Counted from the stretch's first letter, positions 35,080 through 46,528 are shown. The stretch: DNA of 64,000 nucleotides from Dolomedes plantarius (GCA_907164885.2 OU015496.1:103134325-103198324), one strand, 5' to 3'. Numbers and translations are program-made. Notes: generated by a model not told the origin, from the letters alone.

Positions 35080-35410
35080 GGTAATTTGAAATTCCACCAT
35101 TCCTTTAAAAGCTGGATCATGACTACCAAATCCTTCCTTGGAGAATCTGGAATGTATGCACTATTAACAATCCATAATGTATTAGCATTTATGTCAGATA
35201 ATTCTTGATAAAGTAGGTCTTCAATTTATTCCGGATAAATAGCCTTATGGAAATATATGGTTTCTGCATAACTGCAGCATCTCTCTTTGCCAATCCGTCC
35301 ACGAGTTAATTTCCTGGAATTCCGTAGTGTGCCGGAATCCACTGTAAAGCAACTCTGATGTTTTGTGATGACAGCGTATGAGTAAGGGACTGACACTCTA
35401 GAATTTCAAT
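35080..35410 (-). pseudogene. Non-LTR retrotransposon RNase H fragment, second family
   Basis: Minus-strand translation gives VALQWIPAHYGIPGN, a stop, then LVDGLAKRDAAVMQKPY: the C-terminal RNase H block (QWIPAHxGIPGNE.AD.LAK) of a Jockey/R1-like ORF2. Upstream, CQSLTHTLSSQNIRVAL continues the fold. A stop replaces the Glu of GNE, and downstream frames are broken. It differs from the fragments at 17740-18430 and 38144-38745, so a third non-LTR lineage is represented. Confidence 0.8.
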
Positions 35411-37076
35411 ACATTGACAATGTAGCAATTGAAAATTAGTCTTATTGCATGGTGTTTATAAAGAGATCTTACACTGCACCTCAGTTGTTAAAGAAATCCC
35501 TAAATTAACACAGAAACCACTACACTGATCTATATTCACTTTTCTCAAGTTTTCATCACACTTTTAAAGCAATTATAATGACTGAGGCTTGGACTCGAGA
35601 CATATCATTGCTTGGCAATTCGTACTAAACTTTTTTGACTACTGGTCCATGTGACTGTCCTATTGAAAGGTCCTGTAGTTCTTCAAATAACAAAAACCAG
35701 GACTTCGAAATAACTAGTGTTAGCCCCTAAACGTTTTCTAGAATATTTATGACAATATGTTTCACATTCTCCTGTGTTATCTTTTGATATGCATATACCC
35801 ATCTTTCCAAAGTAAATGTTGTATCACGTATTTTGCTTGGTGTCCACGGCTAGAAAATCAAATTTGAAATGCGTCGCCAAGCGGAGAAGGACGTATTACC
35901 TTTAGTAGAGAATGCTACGAACTTTCAGAACGAAAATTGAGTTTCGTTACAGAAGATCGTGACTTGGGGACCTTAGTTTCAATGCACTCTAAAGTGTATA
36001 TTTGTAAAATCTACCAAAGAATATCATAGGGTGTTTGCTTGTAGGTCACGATGACGCCATTTCCGCACGGTGAAATTTTTGTATGCTCTGAGACTAAGGC
36101 CCTTGGTACTTCAGTACTATAAGACAACTTTGTAGAAACAGGCGTGCACATGTTTGACGCCTGTACTTCAGATAAAATCTGAAAGAGTAGTTGTATTTGA
36201 ATCTGGGCAAATAAAGCGAATTTACATGGTATCGATAACGGCTCTCCGTTCTCCTTCTTGATGAATGACACGTCTATTTAGACCTTGTTCACATTGCTTC
36301 CAGAGCGTTAACCATAAAAATTTTAATCAGTCACAGCGCTGAATTGCGTACTTAAAAGTGTATGGCTCATATTTACATCATAAAATGGCTTGTGAAAATC
36401 ATAGCTTCAGTACTAATATTGAATAAAACATTTTATACGAGAAATAAATTTTAAAAAATGGGGCATACTGATTGTTATAGACCAAAATTAAAGGAAAAAT
36501 TAAGCGCTGAAAAAAATTAAATGAATTAAAACGAGGGAAGAAAGTAAAAGAAGGTCGATATCTAACAGGAAAAGTTGTTGGTCGTCCGTGTACTGGGAGA
36601 GTGCGGGGAATGCTAGATCGCGACATGATTAGAGATACGCGAAATTTTAGCGCGTTTAGTCCAAGGTCCCAAGGTAGACCAATGCTCTTTACTGGATGGT
36701 CTCATGATTTACGTAATAAGCTTATGACAAATAAATGAGGTACATTTTCCGCATAATAAATTTAAATTATTTTTCATCTAAATTACCGAAATCTGAAATT
36801 TTAATTAATATCCCTCAGAATTATAACTCAAATAATTCTACCTCTCGTTTCCCCTATATATTGAAAAATAATATATAGTTATTCATACTAAGAAATTCAG
36901 CATAGGTTCTGCTTAAGGCAAACAGTTAATTAGTGCGTTCGATACAATGTCATGAACAGACACGCATTTTGAGGTATTTATGTTTCAAAGGCATGCGTTT
37001 CGTTCTAATTCTCTGTCGAAATATTTAATTTTCCTTCTGGTTCTATATTTATCAACGACGCTTTCCGCGGCAACGC
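35411..37076. other. Mostly unassigned
   Basis: 36281-36300 (ACCTTGTTCACATTGCTTCC) resembles the ends of the MITE-like sequence at 50030-50270 and could be a remnant end. Open frames at 36011-36271 and 36399-36626 on the minus strand show no domain. Nothing else recognised. Confidence 0.4.
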
Positions 37077-37230
37077 CAGTTGCTTCTTAATTATAAGGAT
37101 TGAAGCAAGATTGTTTGTACCGTAAACAAATGGTGGCCTCTCCTTATGGATTAGTGCTGCACTGCTTGTTTGCAAATTAGGAAGGATACGCGTAACTGAA
37201 TAGGGCGTGGAAAGATGAGAAATTGCAAGC
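37077..37230. repeat. Block shared with 28.1 kb and 29.7 kb
   Basis: 37077-37145 resembles 28111-28175 (TTAATTATA.GATTGAAG, CGTAAACAAAT, GCCTCT), and 37148-37181 resembles 29684-29716 (GATTAGTGC.GCAC.GCTT, TTTGCA.ATTAGG). The two halves are adjacent here but separated by about 1.5 kb around 28-29.7 kb, consistent with insertion of the composite repeat (28796-29585) between them after duplication. Confidence 0.6.
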
Positions 37231-37378
37231 AGTTACTACCGCAGTAACTGTGAGAAAAGAATAATTATATTTTGTTCAAAAAGAGACGTATTTGATACTT
37301 TCTATCCTTTTCGTTCAATGAAAGCAATTTCGGCGTTTGCATAATATAAAATCTAAAAATAAGGATTAACAAAATTCG

Positions 37379-37968
37379 CTAACACTAGAAAGATGACAGC
37401 GGTCATTTTGACGGTTTCGGAAATACTATTGAGTGCTATGTCTGTATTTATGTCCTCAGGCTTCTGAAATTTTATGACTTTTATTTAATTTTACGCGAAA
37501 TATGCGTACACATTTACAAAATTATATTCGATAGTAAAGAGGAGGAGAAAATGTATTGTATACCTACTTAGACTGAAAACCGCCAGACGGCGATATAAAA
37601 AAACAGGTAGAAATCTTTAAAATAATACCGGAAAAATGTTAGTTACTTTTCATCTCTTCCCCCTTTTGCAAATAACAGAAATATTGGCTCTTCGGAAATA
37701 TTGGTGTTGAAAAATTAGGACTGGACAAACCATGCATATATTTTTACGGATAAACCATACCAGGTTGTCAGCTCGGCAAACCTGCATAAAAATATGTCTA
37801 AATATATACTAATTTATTATATATTGGCATGAAATAGTTCAAAATTTAAAGTATTTAACCATTTAAAAACAATAAATATTTTAAATTCTTGATTTTATTT
37901 TTAACCGTCAAAATGACGGCGTTCAGTCTTTTTAGTAAGGAAAAAAATTCCCGTCTTTCTAGTGTTAA
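37379..37968. mobile_element. piggyBac-type non-autonomous element
   Basis: A 590-bp segment between CTAA (37379-37382, probably a mutated TTAA) and TTAA (37965-37968). Both ends read inward begin AACACTAGAAAGA, followed by a near-palindromic GTCATTTTGACGG block (left 37400-37416, right about 37900-37916). This end structure is typical of piggyBac elements. No transposase remains. Confidence 0.75.
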
Positions 37969-38143
37969 AACTTTTAGAGATATGTACAATATGAAAAAGA
38001 AAGCGTCCACAGAAAATCCACAGAGAGACATCTGTCAGCTCGTTCGTATGAAGTGGATTTACGAATTTTTTAAGCAAAGGTTTCGTTTGGGTTGATAGTG
38101 AAAATAATCTCGCACGTGAGCAGAAAGATTAGAAGACAGTCGT

Positions 38144-38745
38144 TTTTTTTTTTTTTTTACTAATCCCAGATTGTCTAGCAAGGCTAGACAATCTTCATAA
38201 AACCAAAAATTTCCAAAAAGTCTAAAATCAGTAGAGGGTCCAGAAGGACCTCGTCCTTAGTAAATCCCAAACAATTTAAAATATGGGCAGAGGAGGCCAT
38301 GTCGGCAGAGCACCAGTGGCACTCCGGAAAGATCTTCTGTCCCTGCCGAAAAGTGAGTGCTTTTATATGACCACTCATGAAGCGCGAGAAGGCCGTTTGG
38401 TACTTTCTGGGCTTGATCTGAAAAGGCCCACCCGGACTTCTTCCAAAGTACCATGGGTGGCAAGGAGGAGTTCTCCAAAGATGGTTTTGTTTGATCTTCA
38501 TGAGGGAGTAAATCTCTCTAAAAGTAAGAGCCTCACAAGGACTCACGTACTCCTCAGCCGCAGTCCTGGCTAAAAAGTCGGCCCTTTCATTACCGTCGAT
38601 CCCAACATGGGAAGGGATCCACTGAAAATGAATAGTGTGTCCAGAAGAAAGCCGGTCAAGAAGATCTAAGATGTCCGGGCTAGTCTGGTCCCCAATAATA
38701 GTCCAATTTGAGAGGTGCTGAATTGAAGCACGGCAGTCAGTTAAA
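38144..38745 (-). mobile_element. 5'-truncated Jockey-like retrotransposon with perfect 13-bp target duplication
   Basis: A minus-strand insertion of 602 bp that ends in poly(A), seen as T's at 38144-38158. AGAAGACAGTCGT flanks it on both sides (38131-38143 and 38746-38758). The body codes for the end of ORF2: LLLTDCRASIQHLSNW, then HFQWIPSHVGIDGNERADFL (RNase H), then a cysteine/histidine tail CHWCSADMASSAHILNC, finishing at 38184. A short hairpin (GATTGTCTAG / CTAGACAATC) lies in the 3' untranslated part at 38170-38194. The remaining ORF2 segment is open, so the copy is fairly young. Confidence 0.95.
38184..38745 (-). pseudogene. Jockey-like ORF2 C-terminus (RNase H plus zinc-type tail)
   Basis: Truncated coding part of the insertion above. 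The RNase H domain begins mid-fold at TDCRASIQ (one catalytic Asp) and includes the late catalytic block ERADFLARTAAEE. After REIYSLMKIKQNHLW comes the tail FSRFMSGHIKALTFRQGQ with a C-x2-C...H...C motif, thought to help RNA binding. The open frame continues upstream to 38825, but those first codons are host flank beyond the target duplication. With no reverse transcriptase domain it cannot function. Confidence 0.92.
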
Positions 38746-38758
38746 AGAAGACAGTCGT

Positions 38759-39864
38759 ACGTTATATTAAAGATGACTCCAACAAGTTGCCATTCAGTCT
38801 TACATATATGTGTGCACTTGAACATGTTTTCTCAGTGGTTCTGCAGTGTAGTAAAAACGTTCTGTGACAGCCATTGAATTTTATGTAAGACCTGGAAATA
38901 CCACCAGCAGGGACTGGCGAACTCTGTATCGTGTTATCACGGGAAATTGTACATCAGCTTCCCCCTAAATTACAAAGGACTTCTGTATGGGCTTTAAAAT
39001 CGTGGTACTGGAAATGGGCTACTCGCTTGGCAGTGTATTTCAGAATTCATTAATCAAACCTGTCACGCCATTTAGAATAGAAACAGCACCGTCACTGCAC
39101 TGTTGTAGAGAGTCAATAATTTGAGGAGCTTCCCATGGAGCAATGCCAAGCACTTGTCAATCAGATAGACATGTCAAAACATGACAGAAGACACTTGGTA
39201 AACCGAACTTCGAGTTTTCCAAGCCTAAATCCCGCTAAAATGCATCATCTTATTATGAAAACTCTTTTGAGATTTATTTTGCAGTAATAAGAAGTAGTTC
39301 GTAGACTTGTTAATGAATTTTAGGAAACTTTAAGTATTTAATATTGCAATAATTTATCAGAGTTTTCTTACTTTTATTCGATGCTTTTACCAATTCTGTC
39401 ATTTCATGAATTATATTTGCTATATAAGAGTTAAGATTGCAGAAAACATTATCTGCACAATTTAAGTACGTATGTTTTAGAAATTTTCAGGTTTCTATTA
39501 TTTGATTATTTTTTTTAAAATTATCATTACGGAGGCGAAAACTGTCATTTCAAATTTTGTTTAAAAACACTTCTAAGAGTCATGTCCTATTTTTTCGTTT
39601 AAAGTATCACTTGAATTTATTTATGTGGTACATCGAAGATTTTAAAGTTGAAATAAATGTAATTTGTCATACTTACTAATTTATATATCTAGAATTGATA
39701 ATCCAGTTGCAATACATTTTTTATATTAATTTTTTTAGAAATGTACAGTTAATGTTATTCTATGTCAAGGATTTAAAATGGAATTTTTTGTTGTTGTAAT
39801 TTTGTTACTGATATATCTAAAAATAGTAATATGTAAGCTCATTAACCATTGATTTTGATTCCAA
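38759..39864. other. Mostly unassigned; possible eroded Tc1-like N-terminus near 39.0-39.2 kb
   Basis: Minus-strand translation around 39010-39190 gives GIAPWEAPQIIDSLQQCSDG, then AVSILNGV and INEF, which has the rhythm of the first HTH of some Tc1 transposases. No catalytic motif or inverted repeat supports it. The rest is AT-rich. Confidence 0.3.
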
Positions 39865-39990
39865 AGGATTTTCTGGGAGATTAATATTTTGATACTACAG
39901 AATTTTCTGAGAGATTAGTATTCTGATACTAAAAGATTTTCTGAGAGATAAATATTCTGATTCTAAATGATTTTCTGTGAAATTAAAATC
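39865..39990. repeat. Tandem repeat, about 35-bp unit, 3.6 copies
   Basis: GATTTTCTGAGAGATTA, ATATTCTGATACTAAA-like units start near 39866, 39900, 39934 and 39969. Confidence 0.9.
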
Positions 39991-40082
39991 GCACAAAAAT
40001 GTCAGAATTCAGTGTGATTTTAACTTCAAAAATCCTCAAAATTTAATTTTTTGTACTTTTTTTAAAATTTGCGTTGAGTATA

Positions 40083-40315
40083 TGAAGGGCTTATTTGAAT
40101 AGTGGTCAACTCCATTCTTGTCCATTTTGAGATACAGAGCCTTAAAGTCTAAAGAGTTCTGAGAAATGACTGCTGAAGTCTGATTTGTAATGTCCTCTGT
40201 TGGCACCAGAAATAAGCTAGAGGTGTACCAGTTTAAAAACAAGATAGAAATGAGAGTGAGGCTAACTCCCTTTTCTCTAAAGTGGAGTTGGACCACTATT
40301 CAAATAAGGCCTTCA
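40083..40315. mobile_element. MITE with 32-bp inverted repeats
   Basis: A 233-bp element. The left end TGAAGGGCTTATTTGAATAG followed by TGGTCAACTCC is mirrored at the right (TGAAGGCCTTATTTGAATAG, TGGTCCAACTCC read inward) with two differences. The interior is non-coding. Target duplication not clear, so superfamily undecided. Confidence 0.85.
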
Positions 40316-41565
40316 TGTGGTTTTCAAGACGCTTGCTTTAAAAATAATGCATGTTGTGTAATTTGTCAATATGATGAACTTTGTTACATTTAGAACACAA
40401 CTTGAAAAATGAATATGAAATGTAGTATTAAATTATAAAAAATTGAATGCTACATTTTGATTTTGGATTTAATTTTAATTTTGGAATTTACTGGTTTTAT
40501 ATTTAAAATGAATATTTACAAAGTAATAAATTTCTGATAAGGTCGTACGTGATTACCCAGAGTATCACTTGATTGTAAATAAATCATGTCTGAAAAAACA
40601 AATGCTATACCTATTATTAAAAGTTATGCATAAAGAAAAGATCAAAATCCTGTGTTAACAAAAACACACTGATTTATTATCAGAGTTTGATTAACAGCTT
40701 CTTACAAGAAAGATACTTCACGTCCTTATGCATTAATTTCAATCTAGGTTATTACTTGTTAAATTAGATATCTATTGAAAAATTTATAAAATCCTAAGAA
40801 TCAAACATGTCACATCCAAGTGAAAAAATCTTTAATTTTAGTTTGGTCTTTAAGATATGTTGCCACATTATGTTGTCGTTTAATTGTAAAAATTTCATGT
40901 CACTACATTTTTGCTGTTAGAGTGAATGTCTCCTTATTAAGTCAGAAACACACTTATCCGACAAAATTTTACCCTTTTAAATTCAACCCTCGGCGAAAAT
41001 TTGTTACAGAAGGAAAATTTAAGCGACGTCTACTTTTTTTTTGATCGAATATGTAAGTGAACTTTTAAACTCATCCATCTTTGTAGCACTAGATTACGTG
41101 TATAAAATGCAACTTATAATGTTTTACTTCTTCATAAGGGTAGGAAAGCGGAAACTGTCATTTAAAATTCCCCCCACATACAAAAAAAAGTAAGTAGGGT
41201 ATGGGCTTCCACAGATGCTTTCTCTCGCTGCTTTAAAAATGTTCACTTGAAAACGCTTCCCCCATCAACAGCCTTTTAAAAGCTGTAATGAATGTACGCT
41301 GTCAAAACTTACTTACTTCTCTATCAAACGTTGTATTCCCGAATGTAATATTTTACTTCAACAGTGAACGAGGCATAAAAATGTGCAATTAATCATTTTC
41401 TGGTACGGATAGCGATTAATCCTATTACAAGAGAAGGATTTTTTCCCCTTTGATAACGGGATAATGTGGGCAGCTACTAAATAGTTATTCTTTTTTTATG
41501 TTAGATATTTATTTATAGCCTTATTAAGAAGATAGTGATTATCTTTCAGTAAAAACTGAAAATAA
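40316..41565. other. No feature recognised (about 1.2 kb)
   Basis: AT-rich with no credible frame or repeat. Confidence 0.45.
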
Positions 41566-42055
41566 TAATTAGAAGATAAAAATAACTTTTTATATACCAC
41601 GTTTTTAAATTTTCTGTTGAATCATATGAACTTGATAATTTTCTCTTAATTGCACAAACCTTCACTTAATTATTCTTTTTCACTCTCTTTTATTTAATGT
41701 TAATCACTTTTTAGTCGTTTCCACCATCCACAAAATTTATAAACTTTAATTTTTATAATTATTTTTTAAATTTTTCGAACAATATTTTAGTAAACAAACT
41801 AAATTAACATGTATTCTGTTTTCAAAACCGTCAAGCGCCGTTACGCAAAAGTGAAAGTACTGAATTCGATCGAAGAGCCACCTTGCGGATTTTTCCGGCT
41901 AAAAGTATCAAAAGAATGCATTGTCATCGTGTTTTGAGGTATTTTAAAATTTCAAATGTCTAGCTAGTCGGGAAGTTAGTTAAAAATCGATTGCAAGATT
42001 TGTACTGGACAAACACACAAACAATCAAACAGGAAAGCGAGTTAATAAAAACATG
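41566..42055 (+). repeat. Dispersed repeat RF1, copy 2, with altered centre
   Basis: The first about 75 bases (AACTTTTTATATACCACG on) and the last about 165 bases (CTAGCTAGTCGGGAAGTTAG, ACAAACACACAAAC) match RF1. The middle (about 41640-41890) is unrelated, so the copy is a recombinant or carries a replacement. Confidence 0.75.
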
Positions 42056-42205
42056 ATAATAGAAATATTTCCTATTTTATAATAGAATGCCAATTTTATG
42101 TGAAAATAATGTTTTTAAATCTATTCAAAATAAAAATTTTTTTTAGATTTTGGATTCACACTGCTTGAAATTTTATGATGCTGCTAAAATGATTTATATT
42201 GGATA

Positions 42206-42844
42206 CAGGGTGATTCATAATTCATGGTACAAACTTTAAGGGTTGGTTCAGTGCACTGTAACAATCATTTATTGTGTAGGAATGCATGGGTGTATGTGAA
42301 GCGTTGAAGCACAAACACAGGAAAAATACTTGAAAAATGGATTGATAGCTTGGTTCCGTTGACGATAGAGTGCAGGCGGTGGCTTGCCGCGCATAAACAT
42401 TATGCATCTGCTGGAACATGCCATTCTTAATTGTGATATCGTCCGTGATGGGAGACTTTACGTATGTCAGAAAAGCAGACATGCATGTCATGTACGGCCG
42501 TGCAGATGGTAACGGCAGAGCTGTGCTACGAATGTATCAGGAGCGCTTCCCTCACAGACGAATACCGGACCACAGAATTTTTGAGTAGTTACACCGCCAA
42601 CTTTGCGAAAGAGGTTCTATCCACGTCACCAGGCACGAAGCGGGTCGACTAAGACGTGTACACAGTCCAGGACTGGAAGAAAGCGTCTTGAACCTTGTGA
42701 GCAATGGCTCCATTTTTCATGCGTTATTCCTGTGTTTGTGCTTCAACGCTTCACCTGCCCCCATACATTCCTATACAATAAATGATTGTTACATTGTACT
42801 GTACCAAGCCTAAAAGTTTGTACCATGAATTAAGAATCACCCTC
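42206..42844 (+). mobile_element. TA-flanked element with 118-bp inverted repeats and a transposase N-terminus
   Basis: A 639-bp element. TA lies at 42204-42205 and 42845-42846. The inverted repeats are 118 bp each (42206-42323 and 42727-42844), starting (C/G)AGGGTGATTC and ending with AAGCACAAACACAGGAA; they match closely. Between them lies only the first part of a coding region, so this is an internal-deletion derivative of a longer autonomous element, probably in the broad Tc1/mariner superfamily. Confidence 0.9.
42448..42715 (+). pseudogene. DUF4817-type HTH remnant of a transposase
   Basis: Starts MGDFTYVRKADMHVMYGRAD and continues LRMYQERFPHRRIPDHRIFE, a TAG at codon 47 (42586-42588), then LHRQLCERGSIHVTRHEAGR. 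MYG.A.GN...A..LY.ERFP.RR.P.H..F..L...L.E.GS is the N-terminal HTH layout annotated as DUF4817 in many arthropod transposases. No catalytic domain remains; the frame enters the right inverted repeat. Confidence 0.8.
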
Positions 42845-42907
42845 TATATTATCCTTTCTAATAGCAGCTGTGGACTCAATTCGCTCCTGTTTTGGACACT
42901 AAAACCC

Positions 42908-43217
42908 ACTAGTTGTTGTCGTTGTCTGTCGTTGCGGAGCACTTGTCAATGAAGACATCCTCATATAATCTTCAAAAATCGTTGGTCACTTTCAATGGGG
43001 TGCACCATATAGTTGAACCAACACCAGCCGCTGGGGGCTACCTCAGTTTTGGTCGTGCCTTCTCCAACCCTCTTTTGACTTCATAGAAGAACTATCCGGC
43101 CTTCGAATTTAACGTGCCCACATCCGGCCTAGACACAAAGGTATTTAATGGCGTTCGTCCGGATTTGCACGTGCAGTTCCAAGCCCAATGCTAGTACCAC
43201 TTGTCAAGTACCCCTGA
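42908..43217 (-). mobile_element. tRNA-derived SINE, family A, minus strand
   Basis: Minus-strand head GGGGTACTTGACAAGTGGTA with degraded boxes, then CGCCATTAAATACC, GTGTCTAGGCCGGATGTGGG, CACGTTAAATTCGAAGGCC and GCACCCCATTGAAAGTGACC. It ends in an (AAC)n-type tail, seen as GTTGTTGTCGTTGTC at 42913-42927. The most complete family-A body in the window and a useful reference for the copies at 9206, 23785, 24244 and 27109. Confidence 0.82.
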
Positions 43218-43504
43218 GCAACCTCGGGCATTAAAACACACCAGTGAGTATGAGTAAAACAGCACGTATATGAACTGCAATTTTTGTAATTTTCGAAAAT
43301 CAGGGAAGAGAAATGAAAGATTCATAATATGAGGATATGTATAATACTCATTTTTTGTGCATTTACAAGTCCCTTCTCCAACAGATTTATTTTCAATTTT
43401 CATTTTGTGAATTAAAAAAAATTAATTCAAAAAATAAAGTTTTTTCTTTTAATCAATAGGCATGAACTGCCTGAAGGGTTTTGAAAATGAATTACAAAAA
43501 TGGG

Positions 43505-43549
<45 letters not shown>
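43505..43549. repeat. (TA)n(TG)n compound microsatellite
   Basis: TA to about 43530, then TG to 43549. Confidence 0.95.
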
Positions 43550-43590
43550 ACGTATAGTTGTGTTTCAGGCTGCCAGTGAATATAATCTTA

Positions 43591-43646
<56 letters not shown>
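43591..43646. repeat. (AAT)n microsatellite
   Basis: About 18 perfect AAT units. Confidence 0.97.
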
Positions 43647-43647
<1 letters not shown>

Positions 43648-44238
43648 TTTTGCAACACAAAACAACTCCCATCGTTTGTATTTTCGATAGTTAAAGATAA
43701 ATCAAAATCCTAGCCCCATAAGACCAAACAAAATAATAAATATAAATATATTTCTGTTTCAAAGACTCAGAGACGTAAAATGACGGAATTAATAGTTTAT
43801 GTTTCTTTATTATTTATCGAAGAATGGATGAAACTATTTTAAAATATCTAAAACATATTCAAAATATATTTGGATTCGTTTCAGATTTTCTTTGCAACCC
43901 TTCAAGGGAAATTTTAAATTACGTTTCAAAATTCACTTCAGACTTTATAAGTAATGTAAAAAACTGTACAAACACACCTTATCAATATAGAAATTTCGTT
44001 TGGAAAAAATATTAAATTGTTGCAAGGAATATGGAAAACTTAAGTTCAGTCAAACGTAAGTTTTATTTCACAACTTTCCATCTTTTCCAATTTATTGAGA
44101 AATAAATTAAATCATTTAATATTCTCTTAAGTACATTTAAATTATATTTGGTTTTGTTTTAGTTTATATTTACAAAAACTTCAAGGAAACTTTTAAATTG
44201 CATTCCAGGTTTATTTTCAAGTGACGCAATCAATGCAG

Positions 44239-44240
<2 letters not shown>
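43647..44240. other. No feature recognised
   Basis: AT-rich; a 63-codon plus-strand frame at 43824-44015 has no recognisable domain. Confidence 0.4.
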
Positions 44241-44287
<47 letters not shown>

Positions 44288-44325
44288 TGTAGGTAAGTAT
44301 GTTTGTATGTATGTATGTATATAAT
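44241..44325. repeat. (TA)n then (GTAT)n microsatellite
   Basis: TA to 44284, then GTAT/GTTT-type tetranucleotide units to about 44325. Confidence 0.93.
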
Positions 44326-44546
44326 GTGTAATAAATATGGAAATTACATTTTAAAAGAATCTTAAAGTATCACAAGGAATGTAAGATCTTTTAGGGGAAA
44401 TCTGTTAAAAGTTGAGTGATGTACTGGTTATATCTAAGCAAGGAATATATGTGATTTAGTTTCTTTCCCGAGCAGACCTTGTTGTTTTAAATTTGAAAGG
44501 AAAAATACAAAATTACATACCATTACTTTCAAACTGGATTTATGTA

Positions 44547-44643
44547 CCGTATTTTTCAGATCATAAGACATACCATTTTACATAGAAAAATCGACATAAA
44601 ATTGGGCCCGGAGGTAACAGTAAAATAAATTGAATATTTTATT

Positions 44644-44727
<84 letters not shown>

Positions 44728-44854
44728 ATATTTTTTTTGTCTTTATTAAGTAAGAAATTGAATATATGTTCATATACCTAACAAAATACAAAATATACTT
44801 TTCTGAAAATCCTCCCATAAATTTCAGGTGCGTATTATCGTCCTAAAAATGCGG
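44547..44854. mobile_element. Small TA-flanked MITE, pogo-like ends
   Basis: A 308-bp element with TA at 44545-44546 and 44855-44856. The left end is CCGTATTTTTCAGATCATAA; the right end read inward is CCGCATTTTTAGGACGATAA. The ends resemble those of the larger element at 47258-47882. A (CA)n(TA)n microsatellite at 44645-44722 takes up much of the interior. Confidence 0.65.
44645..44722. repeat. (CA)n(TA)n compound microsatellite
   Basis: CA to about 44662, then TA. Lies inside the MITE at 44547-44854. Confidence 0.95.
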
Positions 44855-45099
44855 TATTTAAACTCTAAGAAAGTCTTGTCTTTAAAATATATCAAGACAA
44901 AGGCTGTAGAATTTTAAAAATCGGTATAAATACCGTTTTGAATTAAATTTATTTGTAATTACCGTATTTTATAAATGGCAATCTTCTATGAAAAAGAAAT
45001 GATAAGTTGTTTATACATTTCAAGTTTATGTTGTAAGAGTTTTATGTGAAATAAGTATAGGTTGTATATTTCAGTATTGAATATTCTTGGCTGTTGGTT

Positions 45100-45249
45100 G
45101 GTTTTTGTGGTTTTATGGTGCAAGGTTCAAAAGAGAAATAAAGTGCCAAACACAAATGTGGCTGGTTGGTTGATTTGGGTTTATTGACGCAAGGTCCGTG
45201 GAGGGACACGCTGCGTCAACCTAATCGCATCCCGGCAAGGAAAGTGACA
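45100..45249. repeat. Repeat fragment of SINE or LINE 3' end type
   Basis: GGTTGGTTTTTGTGG...TTTATGGTGCAAGG and GGTTGGTTGATTTGGGTTTA...TGACGCAAGG are two related phrases in tandem. They are followed by CATCCCGGCAAGGAAAGTGA (45225-45256), whose reverse complement recurs at 45875-45906 on the far side of an RF1 copy. The family is not certain. Confidence 0.45.
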
Positions 45250-45690
45250 CAAGTCAAATAATTGCAAGATAAAAGAACTTTTTATACACCGTGTTTTTAA
45301 ATTTTCTGTTGAATCTTTTAAACTTGACAATTCTATGTATTAATAAATGCTTTTTTTAAAACTTTTTTATGAATTATCCCATCAACTTGAAAGAAAAGGA
45401 AGTTAACTGGAAGTTAACTTGCGTTTAACTTTCCGCTCCCATACCGGCCGATAGATGGCTGTACCGTTCTACAAAACAAAATTAACTGAAAATGAATTGA
45501 ATCCTGCTTAAAGATGGCTAAAAGTATCAAAAGAATGCATTGTCGTCGTATCTGAGCTATTCTAAAACTTTCAAATGTCTAGCTAGTCGGGAAGTTAGTT
45601 AAAAATCGATTGCCAGATTTCTACTGGACAAACACACAAACAAAGAAAGAAACAATCAAACAAGAAATCGAAATAATAAAAACATGGAAA
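45250..45690 (+). repeat. Dispersed repeat RF1, copy 3, plus orientation
   Basis: Full-length copy starting TTGCAAGATAAAAGAACTTT and ending near TAATAAAAACATGG. Contains CTAGCTAGTCGGGAAGTTAG and AAATCGATTGCCAGATTT. It separates two inverted copies of a 32-bp phrase (45225-45256 and 45875-45906). Confidence 0.88.
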
Positions 45691-46329
45691 AAATAGCACC
45701 TTTGAGGTTATGTCATTGAAAAATATGCATGAAGTGCTCCATCGTGCACGAAAAGCGACCATCTCCATCTCACAATTCGTCCACCTGAGAACAATTGAGT
45801 CAATTTAATTGTAATGCTAGTTCAAGCTGTAGAGTATTCTTTAAGTTGATTTTTCTCAATTGCTGCATTTATGAGTTGTGTCACTTTTCTTGCCGGGTTG
45901 CGATAAGGTGTACAAACTAAACCAAAAACGAAAACAAGCATATAAACAATGTTGCGTAGTATTTTATAGAATTCAATAAAAAGTGTAAAGTATAAAATTT
46001 CTAAAATCTTAAAACTCCAATAAAACTTGAAGATAATTAAAAACAACAGTAATAAAATCCGCTAGGTACAAGATTACCAACAGCTAATTTTCAGAATAAA
46101 AACCTGTGGTGTATAAAAAGTTGAAAAGCTCTGGGTGGAATATTTTGGTCAAATAAGTAATATTGGCTACGCTTTCTTATTTTTAAGCGTTGGTGTACAA
46201 AAACTACTGTTAATTGGGGTAGAGGGTCTGTCCCTTTGACTCTATCTGTTATCAGAAATGGTAAACACATTTCTCTTATGATAGTCGTACAGACAGAAAA
46301 TAATCGCTTAACCTTTCCCTCACGGGTTA
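45691..46329. other. Mostly unassigned
   Basis: Holds the inverted 32-bp partner at 45875-45906 and, at 46106-46125, GTGGTGTATAAAAAGTTG, which is the reverse complement of the RF1 left end. No coding signal. Confidence 0.4.

Positions 46330-46527
<198 letters not shown>

Positions 46528-46528
<1 letters not shown>

Noticed and set aside
38283..38573. Plus-strand 96-codon frame
   Set aside because: Antisense shadow of the Jockey-like ORF2 fragment, which has recognisable RNase H motifs on the minus strand.
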